Source: Verrucomicrobiota bacterium
GTDB lineage: Bacteria > Verrucomicrobiota > Verrucomicrobiia > Verrucomicrobiales > Akkermansiaceae
Assembly (NCBI GenBank): GCA_017301995.1
Contig: JAFLEH010000038.1
Location: 1-64,000 of the forward strand
Reading direction: 5' to 3'
Length of the DNA stretch: 64,000 nucleotides
Part shown: positions 33,878 through 43,114 of the stretch, piece after piece
Numbering within the stretch: position 1 is the stretch's first letter
Layout of the letters: each line of letters opens with the position of its first letter
Translations under genes and position numbers: made by a program
Notes under the pieces: generated by a model
What the model saw: only the letters and a program-made list of their open reading frames with translations
Told to the model about the DNA's origin: nothing
The model's database searches: none

Positions 33878-36800
33878 TTACGGGGTCGAGCGCACCTCAA
33901 CCGAGACGTTATCCAACATCAGATCGCCTCCGGAGCCTGAATTGTCGGTGCCATCGGCGGCGTCGCAGATGCGCAACCACACGCTTTGGCCCGGCGTGAG
34001 ACCGGCGAGGGGGACTGTGCCCACCGGCACACCATTGGCGCGTGCGGTGTTGCCGCTGGCGGCCGTAAGCCCCTGAGCGGCGGGGTCGAGGGCGAAGGTG
34101 CCGATGTTCTGCAAGCCGGCGGTGAAGATGTCATTGCCGTTTGCCGCACCGGGAAATTCTCCGAGATAGACATCGAAGCGCGCGGTGTTGTTTGAGGCAT
34201 CGGATTTCTCCAGGAAGTCGGCGGTGATACGCAAATAGCCCTGGCTGATGTGGCCGGCTTCGAGCACGCCTATTTTTTGATAGACATAACTGCCGTCGCC
34301 GAGATTGTCCATGAGCAAGGCGGAGCCGGAACCGGCGGGGAAAGCCGCCGGATAGGCACCGGCGTTCTGCCAAGTCCCCTCGACCCACGCGGTGGAGCCG
34401 CTTTCATACCATGACGGCGTGGTGGCGCCGTTGCTGTTGCCCGTGCCGAAATCGCCTCCGGTCACCTGAAGGGGGGTGGGCGGTGCCTCCGGCAGATCCA
34501 CCCGCAGGCGGAAGAAGCAGCGATTGTGTTGGGCGGTGTCCACTTCGATGAACCAAACGCCGCCGGCTTCGGAAAGCATGAGGCCGTTTTGGCCGCTAAC
34601 AATATCCTGCCAGCCGCCGGAGGCCAGACCATCGGACCGGAACTGCGGATAGATGGTGGCGGTGGCGCCAGACCGCGGGGTATAGCTCCACGCGAGGCCA
34701 TTGCCGGCCGGCACCGCGGGGACGAGCGGGTTGGTGTCCGCCGCATAGGGGTCGCATGAGGCCATCGCATATTCCACAAGGTTCTGCAGGCCATCGTTCT
34801 CCGGATCCGCGGTGGCATCGGCATCCGCACCGGACAAGCCTTCACTGGCGGCCCAGGTGGCGTAGGAAATGGCACCGGCGGCGGCGCTGGAACTGAGGGC
34901 GACATCGTCGATCAGGGCCGCCTCGCCACCGATGGCGCGGATTTCCATCCAGACGCGGGTGCCGGCGGGACAATGGGTTAGATCGACCGCGCCTCTTGCG
35001 GTGCGCTGGTTGCGGAAACCGAGCGCGGTGACGGCGACCGGATTTCCGATGCGCTCCATGCCGGAGGCCGAGGGCATGCCGGTTGCCGGATCGTAAATGC
35101 CGTCCCACGCGAAAAATCCGACCTCAAGCTGGCCGCTGGATAACGCGGGTGAGACGCGCTGGCGCTGGCGGAGCGACCAATTGAGCCACGCGCCCTGGAC
35201 CGGATCACAGACGCCTAACAATTGCCACGCGCCAGAACCGGGGGCGAGCGAGAGAATTTGGCTGGCCGGGGCACCGGCGACGAGGTCCTCGCCGAGAATC
35301 CCGGCAGTGCCGGAGGTGTGCCAACTGGCGGGCGTGCCGGTGGCGTTGGCGGCCACATCCGGCGTTTCAAAGCCGCCATTGGTCGTGGCGAGTGCCGGCG
35401 TGGTGGCGGGTTCCACGGTGTTGGCACCGATCGAGAGTCCGGTGGTGTTGGTGGTGCTCACCATGGACGCGACGGTGGGGGTGGTATTGTTGCGCATGCG
35501 GAAGCGGTTGCCGGTCAGGGTGAGGCCGCTGACCGATTTGGCACGGACGGCGCTCGCTCCGGTTAGTGTGAAATCGTTTTCCTCAAGCCGGATGTTGCTG
35601 TGCACGGCTCCGGCGTGGGTGGTGTTTTCCGGATTGAGGTTGAGGGTTGGTTCGGCGCACTCGAAGAACGAGTTGCGGCGGATGAGCAAATCGCCCAGAG
35701 GTCCGGATTCAAACCATCCTTTGGCATCGTTTTCGCAGAGGATTGGGTGCATTTGGGTGCGGAAGAAGCGGCATCCCTCGATTCGGACGGGTTGGCGAGA
35801 AGTCAGAAGGAATCCGCGGGTGGGAATGAGCGAAATATCACAGTTGACGACCTCGACGGAAGGATACCAAGTGACATTGTCCACCACATCACTGTTGAGC
35901 GTGATGCCCGCCGGATTATCCGAGTCCAGAGTCAGGGTCTGGTCGGTGGAACCGGGAGTGGCGGAGACGTCCGTCACCGTCCGGCTGGCGTAGGACAGCA
36001 GGGTGCTGGCATTTACGAAGTTGATGACATCGCCTGGCAGGAAAGCTTGGAACCCCCAGGTTTGGGCGTGCTTGAACCGGACTTTGATCTGATCGGAGGC
36101 CGGGGTGGCCACAATCTGGAGATGCGTGCCGTGGACATTCATGGCATCATCGTGTGCGGCGCTGAGTTCCGAGTCCTGCACCCGGATCAATCCCTTGCAT
36201 CCGGAAAAATGGAGGATGTCGGCCGCGGAGGCGGCGGTACGGCCCGACGCGGGATCCGGTGCCGCGCTGAGACGGGTGTAGGTGATGTTCTCCGTGAACT
36301 GGCCGAGAATCCCGAAGCCGCTCATGGCTCGCACGGCGACATCCTCAAGGGTCACATCCGCGCACCGGTTGAACCACATGCCGAGCTGTTCTCGATAGGT
36401 GTTGCGAAACTGATAGGTGCGGCCCACGGTAACATTGGCAAGCGTGCCCGACCCGGCGCTGAACTTGATCTGGCGGTTGCCGAGATCCTCGATGGCCGTG
36501 ACACCGGAGGTGGGGTCGCTGCCACGCCAGGTGGTATGGTTCCCTGGATCATAGGGCTGGCACATGTTGTGGGAGAATGACCATCCGGTGCCGGTCCACA
36601 GGATCGAGGATCCGTTGATTTGATAGGCCGAATCCGGATGTACTTCGCCGACCCAGTAGGTGGAGGTTTTCTCAACGGCCTTGATTTCGCGGACGGGAGG
36701 ATTGGCAAAGTCGAAGGTGGCACCGGTGATTCTGAAGCGTCGGCAGCGTTCTGCCACGAGCAGGGTACACTTGCCGCGCATCATGAAAGTGGCACCGGCG

Positions 36801-37111
36801 GCAGAAATGGTCAGGTCGTCGGTGTCCGTGATGTCGAGCGCGATGGTGCGCATCCCTCCGGAGCCGCTTTCCGTGCAGTTGCTCGCGTAGCAGGCGCGCT
36901 GGTGGGCGTTGGTGGTGAAGAAATCGTAGCGGCCCGGCGGCACGAAGATCGTCACAGGTTTGGATGCGGACGAAGCCGCGACAATGGCCTGCTGGAAAGG
37001 AACCGTCGCGTCCAGGCCGGAATCCGGGGACGCGCCGTAGGTCGTGACATCAATGGTGGTGGCGGCCATTGATGTCAGGGTGAAGATCAGCGAGAGGACA
37101 AGAAAGCGCAT
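33878..37111 (-). CDS. GH110-like beta-helix glycosidase with a C-terminal surface module
   Basis: 1,077 aa from ATG 37111 (signal peptide MRFLVLSLIFTLTSMAATTI). Residues ~20-560 form a right-handed beta helix with features of GH110 alpha-1,3-galactosidases: TYGASPDSGLDATVPFQQAI, VTIFVPPGRYDFF, a FDFANPPV block and VEVVNCDISLIPTRGFLLTS. They continue with RQPVRIEGCRFFRTQMHPIL, then ENDAKGWFESGP. Next come a carbohydrate-binding-like domain (ATTNGGFETPDVAAN), a TSP3-like linker (DADATADPENDGLQNLVEYA) and, at ~34470-33885, the WFES/NWVEG-type module shared with the next two genes. GH110 enzymes release alpha-1,3-linked galactose, as in blood-group-B-type or red-algal glycans; the activity here is inferred. 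Convergent with sufD. Confidence 0.75.
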   Translation of the reverse strand: MRFLVLSLIFTLTSMAATTIDVTTYGASPDSGLDATVPFQQAIVAASSASKPVTIFVPPGRYDFFTTNAHQRACYASNCTESGSGGMRTIALDITDTDDLTISAAGATFMMRGKCTLLVAERCRRFRITGATFDFANPPVREIKAVEKTSTYWVGEVHPDSAYQINGSSILWTGTGWSFSHNMCQPYDPGNHTTWRGSDPTSGVTAIEDLGNRQIKFSAGSGTLANVTVGRTYQFRNTYREQLGMWFNRCADVTLEDVAVRAMSGFGILGQFTENITYTRLSAAPDPASGRTAASAADILHFSGCKGLIRVQDSELSAAHDDAMNVHGTHLQIVATPASDQIKVRFKHAQTWGFQAFLPGDVINFVNASTLLSYASRTVTDVSATPGSTDQTLTLDSDNPAGITLNSDVVDNVTWYPSVEVVNCDISLIPTRGFLLTSRQPVRIEGCRFFRTQMHPILCENDAKGWFESGPLGDLLIRRNSFFECAEPTLNLNPENTTHAGAVHSNIRLEENDFTLTGASAVRAKSVSGLTLTGNRFRMRNNTTPTVASMVSTTNTTGLSIGANTVEPATTPALATTNGGFETPDVAANATGTPASWHTSGTAGILGEDLVAGAPASQILSLAPGSGAWQLLGVCDPVQGAWLNWSLRQRQRVSPALSSGQLEVGFFAWDGIYDPATGMPSASGMERIGNPVAVTALGFRNQRTARGAVDLTHCPAGTRVWMEIRAIGGEAALIDDVALSSSAAAGAISYATWAASEGLSGADADATADPENDGLQNLVEYAMASCDPYAADTNPLVPAVPAGNGLAWSYTPRSGATATIYPQFRSDGLASGGWQDIVSGQNGLMLSEAGGVWFIEVDTAQHNRCFFRLRVDLPEAPPTPLQVTGGDFGTGNSNGATTPSWYESGSTAWVEGTWQNAGAYPAAFPAGSGSALLMDNLGDGSYVYQKIGVLEAGHISQGYLRITADFLEKSDASNNTARFDVYLGEFPGAANGNDIFTAGLQNIGTFALDPAAQGLTAASGNTARANGVPVGTVPLAGLTPGQSVWLRICDAADGTDNSGSGGDLMLDNVSVEVRSTP

Positions 37112-37235
37112 GGGACGGAACGATGGGGTGAGGATTAAGCGGCAACCGCGGGCCCGCCCCCATCGGATCGGTGAAGGCGGGTCCACTGGAGGTTGGGGAT
37201 CGGAGCAATCACCCGACGCCGAGCGGGTGAACGGA

Positions 37236-40200
37236 TCACGGGCCGGTGACGACGAGACGGGCGAACTTGCGAGGACCGGCCGGGGCGGTATCCAGATCAT
37301 AGCTGATACTGCCGCTGCCGATAGTCACGTTGCCCAGCGGCACGGCTGTCCAGGGATCGCTCCGTCCGAGATCCGCGGAGATTTCGATCCGATAGTCAGT
37401 GCCATAATCACCGGTGTAGCTCGGATCCTTCGTCCAAGTGATGACTCGGCCAGAGTCAGGCACGGGCAAGGCAGTGGCACCGAAGCCCGTTTCGCCCATG
37501 AAGTATTCGATGCCGTTGGACACGCCGTCTCCATCGAAGTCGAGATTGATGGCCTGGCCGCCGGCATTGTCCGCCGACCAACCGGCATAGGACGAGGACT
37601 TGAGGATCCGAATTTCGTTAGGAGCGGCGAGGCTCAGCGAATAGCCTGCGGGCATTCCGGTGACCAGCGGAGTGCCGGTGAGCGTGCCGGTGTAGGACGC
37701 GATGGTGTAGAAGGGTTCCGTCGCTCCGTCGCCGAGAGTGGTGATGGCGAGGGTGGCACCCGCGCCAAAGGTCAGTGATCCGGTGACAGTTAGACTGTCC
37801 GCGGTGACTCCGTTGATCTGGCAGGAGTAGGTTCCTTCGATGTTCGCAGGGCCGGCGCGGAGCGTACCGATGGCCGCGCCACCTGGCGCTACGAACGCGG
37901 TGCTTGCGACGGCGACGGCGCCTGCCGCATTGCCCGCGCCTGCCAAAGTGGAGTTGGCGTTGACATTGATGGCGCTCCCGGAGCCGGTGGCTCCGTCCAC
38001 GGTCAGCGTTCCTTCATTCACGGTGGTGGCACCACTGTAGGTGTTGTTGGCGGTGAGAACCAAGTTGCCGGCCCCGGTTTTCGTCATCCCGTAAACGCCG
38101 GCGATGGCACCACTAATCCGGAGATCCACGCCATCCGGGGTCGTGCCCTGGGCAACGGTGACTTGGGTGGGGCTGGCACCGAAAGTGCCGTCCTGGGTGA
38201 TGCCCGCGCTGATCTCGGAGGTGATGGCGCTGGCTGCCGAGGTGATCACCGGATTCGGGGATCCGGTCATGACTCCCATGCGGATATTGCCGCTGGAGGC
38301 GATCATCCCCCCCTGGAGATGGTAGGAGATCCCGTATGCAACCGGCGAGAAACCGGCAAGCGTGCCGCCGTTTAGATAGATATCCGTGAGTCCTCCACCC
38401 CAGCCGAACGCGTTGGCCGTCGCTGGCGCGCAGGTGGCTCCGCTATTGACGGTGAGCGTGCCCTGGAGGGTCGAAATGCCGTAGGCGGCCGATCCGGCGG
38501 CCGGCACGAGCGTGCCGGCATCAACCGTGGTGTTTCCGGCATAGGACTCGTTGTTTTGGAGGCGCAGCGTACCGTCACCCAATTTCCGCAACCCGGATAG
38601 ACCGGCCAGCGGCGCGGTGATGGTGGTCGTGCTGTCGTCCACGGTGATGGACGGCGTGGTGCCGGCCAGTGTGATTTCACTGCCGGAAAGCATCCAGTTA
38701 TAGGTATCGCCGAGGTCGCCGAAACGCATGTGACCGATCGAGCGGGCGGTGGTGTTGGTCACCGTCGTGTCGCCCTCGAGGGTAAGCGTGCCGAAGTCCG
38801 CGGTAACGTTGGGACCGTTGCCCACCACGCCGGAGAGCCAGTTGAAGGTTTCCGCGCCATCCCAAGTGCCGCCGAGCACTTCGGTCCAGGTCGGAGTGGT
38901 GACAGTCACATAGGAGGCGGAGCCGAGGTCGCTATCACCCATGCCGTTCTTGACGGCGAAGGCGCTGATCGACATCGACGAATCGGCGGGCACGACAATG
39001 CCCGTGACCGGGCTTGCGGCGCTCGGCGAACCATAGTTGGCCGGGGTGCCATCGATGGTATAATAAATCGTGGAGCCCGGATCGGAGGAGAGGGTGATGG
39101 TTTGCGCTCCGGCATAACCGCCGCCGGGCGGAGTGAAGACCACCGGCGCGACTTTGTTGATGATGGTGATGGTGCCGTCAATGGTGAGTCTCGACTTGTC
39201 CCAGCTCATGCCGTCAGGCAGTGCGGGAAGCTCGAAACTGGCAAAGCCACCACTGAAGGACGCGGCATCAAAGAGCGTGAAGGTGTCCCCGACGGCCAAT
39301 TGGGCGGCCGGGTCGGTGTCGGTTGTGATGTTTGTGACCGTGAGCTTGCCGCCAAAGGTGGCGGCGGTCATGCCGAAGACCAAGTCCGCGAATTGGGCAC
39401 CGGTGGCATCCTTCGAGATTTCAAGAACGGTGGTGCCAAGAAGGCTCGCGGAACTCTTCAGATTGAGCTCGCCGATGGCATTGTTGGCCATGGTGAGGGT
39501 GGCACCGGTGCCGACATTGACCGCTCCGTTGGCGGTGCCGTTCCCGGACAGAGTGGCACCCGAGGCGACGATCAGTGTGCCCGTGCCGTGGACGCCGGTG
39601 AGTTCGAGCTCGCCGGCGTTCACATTGGTGGCTCCGTGGCTGCTGGCGGTGGCGGAGGCGAGGATGAGCTTGCCGTCGCCGGTCTTATTGAGGGTTTTGC
39701 CGCCGGAGTGGGTGAGGCCGGTGAAATAGCCAGTGACATTGAGGGTGGAACCGGCGTCCACTTGCACGGTGGTGGCGGAGTTGCGCAGTTGGAAATCGCG
39801 GGCGCTGAGCGTGGAGTCGGCGGAGCCGGTGGCGATCAGCGATGCGGCACCGTAATTGTAGGAACCGTAGGTGCCGTGGATATTGCTTTCACCAACGGTG
39901 CCGCCGGCCAGGGTGATCGTTCCATAGACATTGGTGCCTCCCACGGCGAGGGCAAGCGTGCCACCGGTGTTGACCGTGATGGGAACGGCGTTGGCGTCCC
40001 AGCCGAAGAGGCTGTTGGAATCCGCCGTTGTCAGAACGCCGCCGTTGTTGATGGTGATCGACGAGGCCTTCGGCAGGGTTCCGCTGGCGGAGTTGCCCAT
40101 ACCGGCGCGGAGAGTGCCGTTGTTGATGGTGACCGCACCGGTGTAGGCGGAGGAGGTGCTGTTGAGAGAGAGAATGCCCGAACCCTGCTTGATGAGGGTG

Positions 40201-41465
40201 CCGGTGCCGCTGAGCGTGCCCGAAAAGGTGGTAGTGGCGGTCGCGGTGCCAAGGGTCAGGGTTTTCCCTCCCAGCGCGAAAGTGCCGGATCCGGATAGAT
40301 CGCCGATGGTTTCATTCGCCAGCAGGGTGACGGTGGCGCCACTCACGCCGGTGACAGCACCGGTGTCCGGGATGGCGGAACCGCCGTCCAAATTCACCTT
40401 GCCGCCGAGACTGGTGGCACCGGTGTAGATGTTGGTTCCGGCAAGGGTGGTGGTTCCAGCGTCCGAGGTGCTGACGCCTTCGGTCCCGCCAAGGATCGAC
40501 TCGATGCGAAGCTGGCTGCCTGCGGCGGCGCTAACCGTCGCGGGAGAAACGAGATCGATCCGGCCGCCAGTTAGAGTGACCGTTCCTTCCTCGGTGGCGA
40601 GTGACCGCGCTTGTTGGGTACCGGTGACCGTAACCGTGTACGCCCCGGTCGCATCGGAGCCGGCCGCAAACACGGCGCCATCGCCAGCGGTCCAGCCGGC
40701 GGTCGCGCCTGATCCGGCGGTGTTAGCCGTCCAATTGGGGGTGCCGCTATCCCAAGTCCCCGCTGGCGTGGCTCCGCCAGCGCCCGCAACCGAACCGTTG
40801 GTGTCCCATAGCTTGGGCCAAACAACCGTGGTGACTGTGGCCGCGACATTGTCGATGATGAAATCGCCTGCGCCGCTACTGGGGCGTCCGATACGCAGCC
40901 AAATGTCCGTGCCCGCGGCTAGCCCGCTGATATTGACATCGCCCACAAGGCGGGCGGTCTGGCGGGAGTTGTTGCCGCTGGCTGCGGTCAGCCCCTGGGC
41001 TGTGGCGTCCATCGTCAGGGAGAAAATGTTGGTGAGTCCTCCCGACGCGATATCCGTACCATTGGCGCCGGTGAATGGGCCCGCGTAAACGTCAAACTTG
41101 CCGTTGACGGTGGTGTCGTCGCTTTTCTCCGCGAAGTCGCTGGTGATCCGAATGGCTCCTTGGGCGATATCCGTCGCGTCGAGCGTGCCGATTTTTTGAT
41201 AGATATAACCGTTGGCCGCCGCGCCGTCAAACAGGCAGGCCATGCCTTGGGCGCTGGGGAAAGTGGCCGGGTAGGTGCCCGAATTCGCCCAACTGCCCTC
41301 GACCCAGTTGGCGGTGGAACTCTCAAACCAGCCTCCGCCGTTGACGGTTGCGGCGTTGGTGCTGGTGGTGCCCATGGCTCCATTGGTGACGGCAACCGAT
41401 GCCCAAATCGGGGATGCTCCCATGACGGTTGCGGTGACGATTAAATTACGGAATCTGAGTTTCAT
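37236..41465 (-). CDS. Autotransporter-associated beta-strand repeat (PATR) surface protein
   Basis: 1,409 aa with signal peptide (KLRFRNLIVTATVMGASPIW). Residues ~25-215 are the shared WFES module (GGGWFESSTANWVEGSW). Then many beta-strand repeats of the PATR type: AGTNIYTGATSLGGKVNLDG, SSAYTGAVTINNGTLRAGMG, NESYAGNTTVDAGTLVPAAG, NNTYSGATTVNEGTLTVDGA. At ~residues 785-855 there is a chitobiase-type C-terminal-like domain (FTPPGGGYAGAQTITLSSDP). The C-terminus has DFDGDGVSNGIEYFMGE and a beta domain. There is no translocator barrel, as is common for PATR proteins in this phylum, and no PEP-CTERM tail. Likely a giant secreted or surface filament; 124 bp upstream of the GH110-like gene on the same strand. 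Its promoter is shared with the divergent PEP-CTERM gene. Confidence 0.85.
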   Translation of the reverse strand: MKLRFRNLIVTATVMGASPIWASVAVTNGAMGTTSTNAATVNGGGWFESSTANWVEGSWANSGTYPATFPSAQGMACLFDGAAANGYIYQKIGTLDATDIAQGAIRITSDFAEKSDDTTVNGKFDVYAGPFTGANGTDIASGGLTNIFSLTMDATAQGLTAASGNNSRQTARLVGDVNISGLAAGTDIWLRIGRPSSGAGDFIIDNVAATVTTVVWPKLWDTNGSVAGAGGATPAGTWDSGTPNWTANTAGSGATAGWTAGDGAVFAAGSDATGAYTVTVTGTQQARSLATEEGTVTLTGGRIDLVSPATVSAAAGSQLRIESILGGTEGVSTSDAGTTTLAGTNIYTGATSLGGKVNLDGGSAIPDTGAVTGVSGATVTLLANETIGDLSGSGTFALGGKTLTLGTATATTTFSGTLSGTGTLIKQGSGILSLNSTSSAYTGAVTINNGTLRAGMGNSASGTLPKASSITINNGGVLTTADSNSLFGWDANAVPITVNTGGTLALAVGGTNVYGTITLAGGTVGESNIHGTYGSYNYGAASLIATGSADSTLSARDFQLRNSATTVQVDAGSTLNVTGYFTGLTHSGGKTLNKTGDGKLILASATASSHGATNVNAGELELTGVHGTGTLIVASGATLSGNGTANGAVNVGTGATLTMANNAIGELNLKSSASLLGTTVLEISKDATGAQFADLVFGMTAATFGGKLTVTNITTDTDPAAQLAVGDTFTLFDAASFSGGFASFELPALPDGMSWDKSRLTIDGTITIINKVAPVVFTPPGGGYAGAQTITLSSDPGSTIYYTIDGTPANYGSPSAASPVTGIVVPADSSMSISAFAVKNGMGDSDLGSASYVTVTTPTWTEVLGGTWDGAETFNWLSGVVGNGPNVTADFGTLTLEGDTTVTNTTARSIGHMRFGDLGDTYNWMLSGSEITLAGTTPSITVDDSTTTITAPLAGLSGLRKLGDGTLRLQNNESYAGNTTVDAGTLVPAAGSAAYGISTLQGTLTVNSGATCAPATANAFGWGGGLTDIYLNGGTLAGFSPVAYGISYHLQGGMIASSGNIRMGVMTGSPNPVITSAASAITSEISAGITQDGTFGASPTQVTVAQGTTPDGVDLRISGAIAGVYGMTKTGAGNLVLTANNTYSGATTVNEGTLTVDGATGSGSAINVNANSTLAGAGNAAGAVAVASTAFVAPGGAAIGTLRAGPANIEGTYSCQINGVTADSLTVTGSLTFGAGATLAITTLGDGATEPFYTIASYTGTLTGTPLVTGMPAGYSLSLAAPNEIRILKSSSYAGWSADNAGGQAINLDFDGDGVSNGIEYFMGETGFGATALPVPDSGRVITWTKDPSYTGDYGTDYRIEISADLGRSDPWTAVPLGNVTIGSGSISYDLDTAPAGPRKFARLVVTGP

Positions 41466-41563
41466 ACGGAAGGTTGGTCGATTCGTTGGTTCGGCTTTGT
41501 TGGTTGTTTCGGCTCGGCGGTCGAGCGGACAGGTTTTGCTACCACGTCTTCGGCGGATTCGCC

Positions 41564-41581
41564 ATGACTAGAACTAGTCAT
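41564..41581. promoter_or_regulatory. Perfect 8-2-8 palindrome in a divergent promoter region
   Basis: ATGACTAG-AA-CTAGTCAT, a perfect inverted repeat containing two CTAG tetramers, a sequence normally scarce in bacterial genomes. It is in the 203-bp gap between the divergent beta-strand repeat gene (starts 41465) and PEP-CTERM gene (starts 41669), and a run of ten G follows at 41590-41599. Position and symmetry suggest an operator for both surface genes, possibly for the response regulator encoded at 42467; untested. Confidence 0.45.
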
Positions 41582-41665
41582 AGCCGGTCGGGGGGGGGGA
41601 GCAGTATAGCGTCAATGTTGATCCTGCCTTGCGGAAGGATCGGTTCGAACCAACAAACTAGAAAT

Positions 41666-41700
41666 ACAATGAAAAGACACACAATGAAAAGACACACAAT
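41666..41700 (+). repeat. 15-bp tandem duplication spanning the start codon
   Basis: ACAATGAAAAGACAC occurs at 41666-41680 and 41681-41695, followed by ACAAT (41696-41700). Each unit carries an in-frame ATG, so the PEP-CTERM gene has two equivalent starts (41669 and 41684) and begins MKRHTMKRHT. Confidence 0.9.
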
Positions 41701-42406
41701 CGGATCCGCCGTGATCGCGGTGGTTGGCGCACTGCTTGCGCCGGACATCGGCCATGCCGCCCTCACCGTCACCAACGGCACTTTCGGAACCACCAACCGC
41801 AACGCCCAGTATGTGGATGGCGGCGGCTGGTTCGAAAGCACCACCTCCACCAACTGGGTCGAGGGCAGTTGGGCAAACCCGGGCTCGTATGCCGCCACCT
41901 TCCCGAGCGGCAGCGGCATGGCCTGCCTGTTTGACGGCGCGACGACCAACGCCTACATCTATCAGAGCCTGGGCACCATCGACCTGTCCATTCTGGGAGG
42001 CTCAATGAGTATCTCGGCCGACTTTGCCGAGAAGGCCGACGACACGACGGTGAACTGCACGTTCACCGTGTTTGCCGGAAACTTCACCGGTGCCCATGGT
42101 ACCGATATCGCCGGGGGCGGCCTCACCACGCTGTTCTCCCGCACGCTCACCGCAACCGATCAGGGGCTCACCGCCGCAAGCGGCAACAGCAGCCGGGCGG
42201 TTGGCGTGGCGGTGAACACCTCGCCAATCAACCTGACCGGACTGCCTGTCGGCACTTCCGTCTGGTTGCGGATCGGCCGTCCGAGCAACGGTACCGGGGA
42301 TGTCATACTCGACAACGTCGCTGTGACAACCGTTCCTGAGCCTGCGGGGGTCCTCCTGGGGGCTCTGGGCGCACTGGGACTGCTTCGCCGCAAACGTATT
42401 CACTAA
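41669..42406 (+). CDS. PEP-CTERM protein consisting of one WFES-type module
   Basis: 245 aa (240 from the second start). Signal segment GSAVIAVVGALLAPDIGHA, then the ~190-residue module: ALTVTNGTFGTTNRNAQYVD, GGGWFESTTSTNWVEGSWAN, SGSGMACLFDG, YIYQSLGTID, TDQGLTAASGNSSRA, SVWLRIGRPSNGTGDVILDN. It ends in a PEP-CTERM tail (VPEPAGVLLGALGALGLL then RRKRIH). It is therefore the minimal, surface-anchored form of the module that is fused to the beta-strand repeat protein and the GH110-like enzyme next door. Transcribed divergently from the former; a strong terminator follows. Confidence 0.88.
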   Translation: MKRHTMKRHTIGSAVIAVVGALLAPDIGHAALTVTNGTFGTTNRNAQYVDGGGWFESTTSTNWVEGSWANPGSYAATFPSGSGMACLFDGATTNAYIYQSLGTIDLSILGGSMSISADFAEKADDTTVNCTFTVFAGNFTGAHGTDIAGGGLTTLFSRTLTATDQGLTAASGNSSRAVGVAVNTSPINLTGLPVGTSVWLRIGRPSNGTGDVILDNVAVTTVPEPAGVLLGALGALGLLRRKRIH

Positions 42407-42428
42407 CACCGGAATCTCCGGGCCTCCG

Positions 42429-42470
42429 ACACGGTCTTCCGGCGAACCGGGAGACCGTGTTCGTCTTTAG
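42429..42470. terminator. Strong hairpin terminator between convergent genes
   Basis: A 14-bp stem (42429-42442 with 42447-42460; one G-T pair) closes on the tetraloop CGAA and is followed by TCGTCTTT on the plus strand. It ends the PEP-CTERM transcript and lies at the 3' edge of the convergent response regulator gene, so it may serve both strands. Confidence 0.85.
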
Positions 42471-43114
42471 TCTGGCGCGGCGCCGCCCGAGCCCAGCCAT
42501 TTCGCAACCGCCTGGGAGCGGGAATTCACATGAAGTTTCTCATAGATGTGCCGGACGTGGTTGTTGACCGTCGCATAACTGATTGAGACACGGTCGGCAA
42601 TCTCCTTGTAAAGCAGGCCCTGGGCCAAAAGACCGAGAATCTCGGCTTCGCGGGCGGTCAGGCTGGCCGGAGGCGGGGGCGACTGAGCCACCGAGGGCCG
42701 GAACGCCTGGACGACTTTGCGGGCGATGTGGGCCGACATCGGAGCGCCGCCCGACGCCACTTGCAGAACGGCCGCGTGGATTTCCTCGAGGCCTGCCTGT
42801 TTGAGAAGGTAACCGCTGGCTCCCGCGCTGAGGGCTTTGAACACGTTATCCGAATCCTCGTAGGCGGTAAGCATCACGAATTCCGTGGCGGGCATCAGCG
42901 GTTTGAGGCGGGCCACGCACTCGATCCCGCTGAAGTCGGGAAGGTGAATATCCATCAGAACGACGGCGGGCGCCACCTCCGGGAGACCCGCAAGGGCGTC
43001 TCCGGTATTGGCGAAAGACGCCACGCATTCGCAGTCGGAAAACGTGCCGATAAGACGGCAAAGGCTGACCCTGAAACGGGAATCGTCTTCAACAATGGCA
43101 ACGCTGGTCTTCAT
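42467..43114 (-). CDS. NarL/FixJ-type response regulator (second copy)
   Basis: 215 aa. Receiver: VEDDSRF, phospho-Asp in VVLMDIHLPDFSG (~residue 53), VMLTAYED, Lys in GYLLKQAG. A proline-rich linker (SVAQSPPPPASL) leads to a LuxR-type helix-turn-helix (LTAREAEILGLLAQGLLYKE, ATVNNHVRHIYEKLHVNSRS). Its ATG overlaps the kinase stop (ATGA, 43111-43114), so the pair is translationally coupled. It shares the MxxxIARKVVxxF linker element with the regulator at 14292-14954, so the two systems are probably paralogues. Likely targets by position are the surface genes at 33878-42406. Confidence 0.93.
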   Translation of the reverse strand: MKTSVAIVEDDSRFRVSLCRLIGTFSDCECVASFANTGDALAGLPEVAPAVVLMDIHLPDFSGIECVARLKPLMPATEFVMLTAYEDSDNVFKALSAGASGYLLKQAGLEEIHAAVLQVASGGAPMSAHIARKVVQAFRPSVAQSPPPPASLTAREAEILGLLAQGLLYKEIADRVSISYATVNNHVRHIYEKLHVNSRSQAVAKWLGSGGAAPD

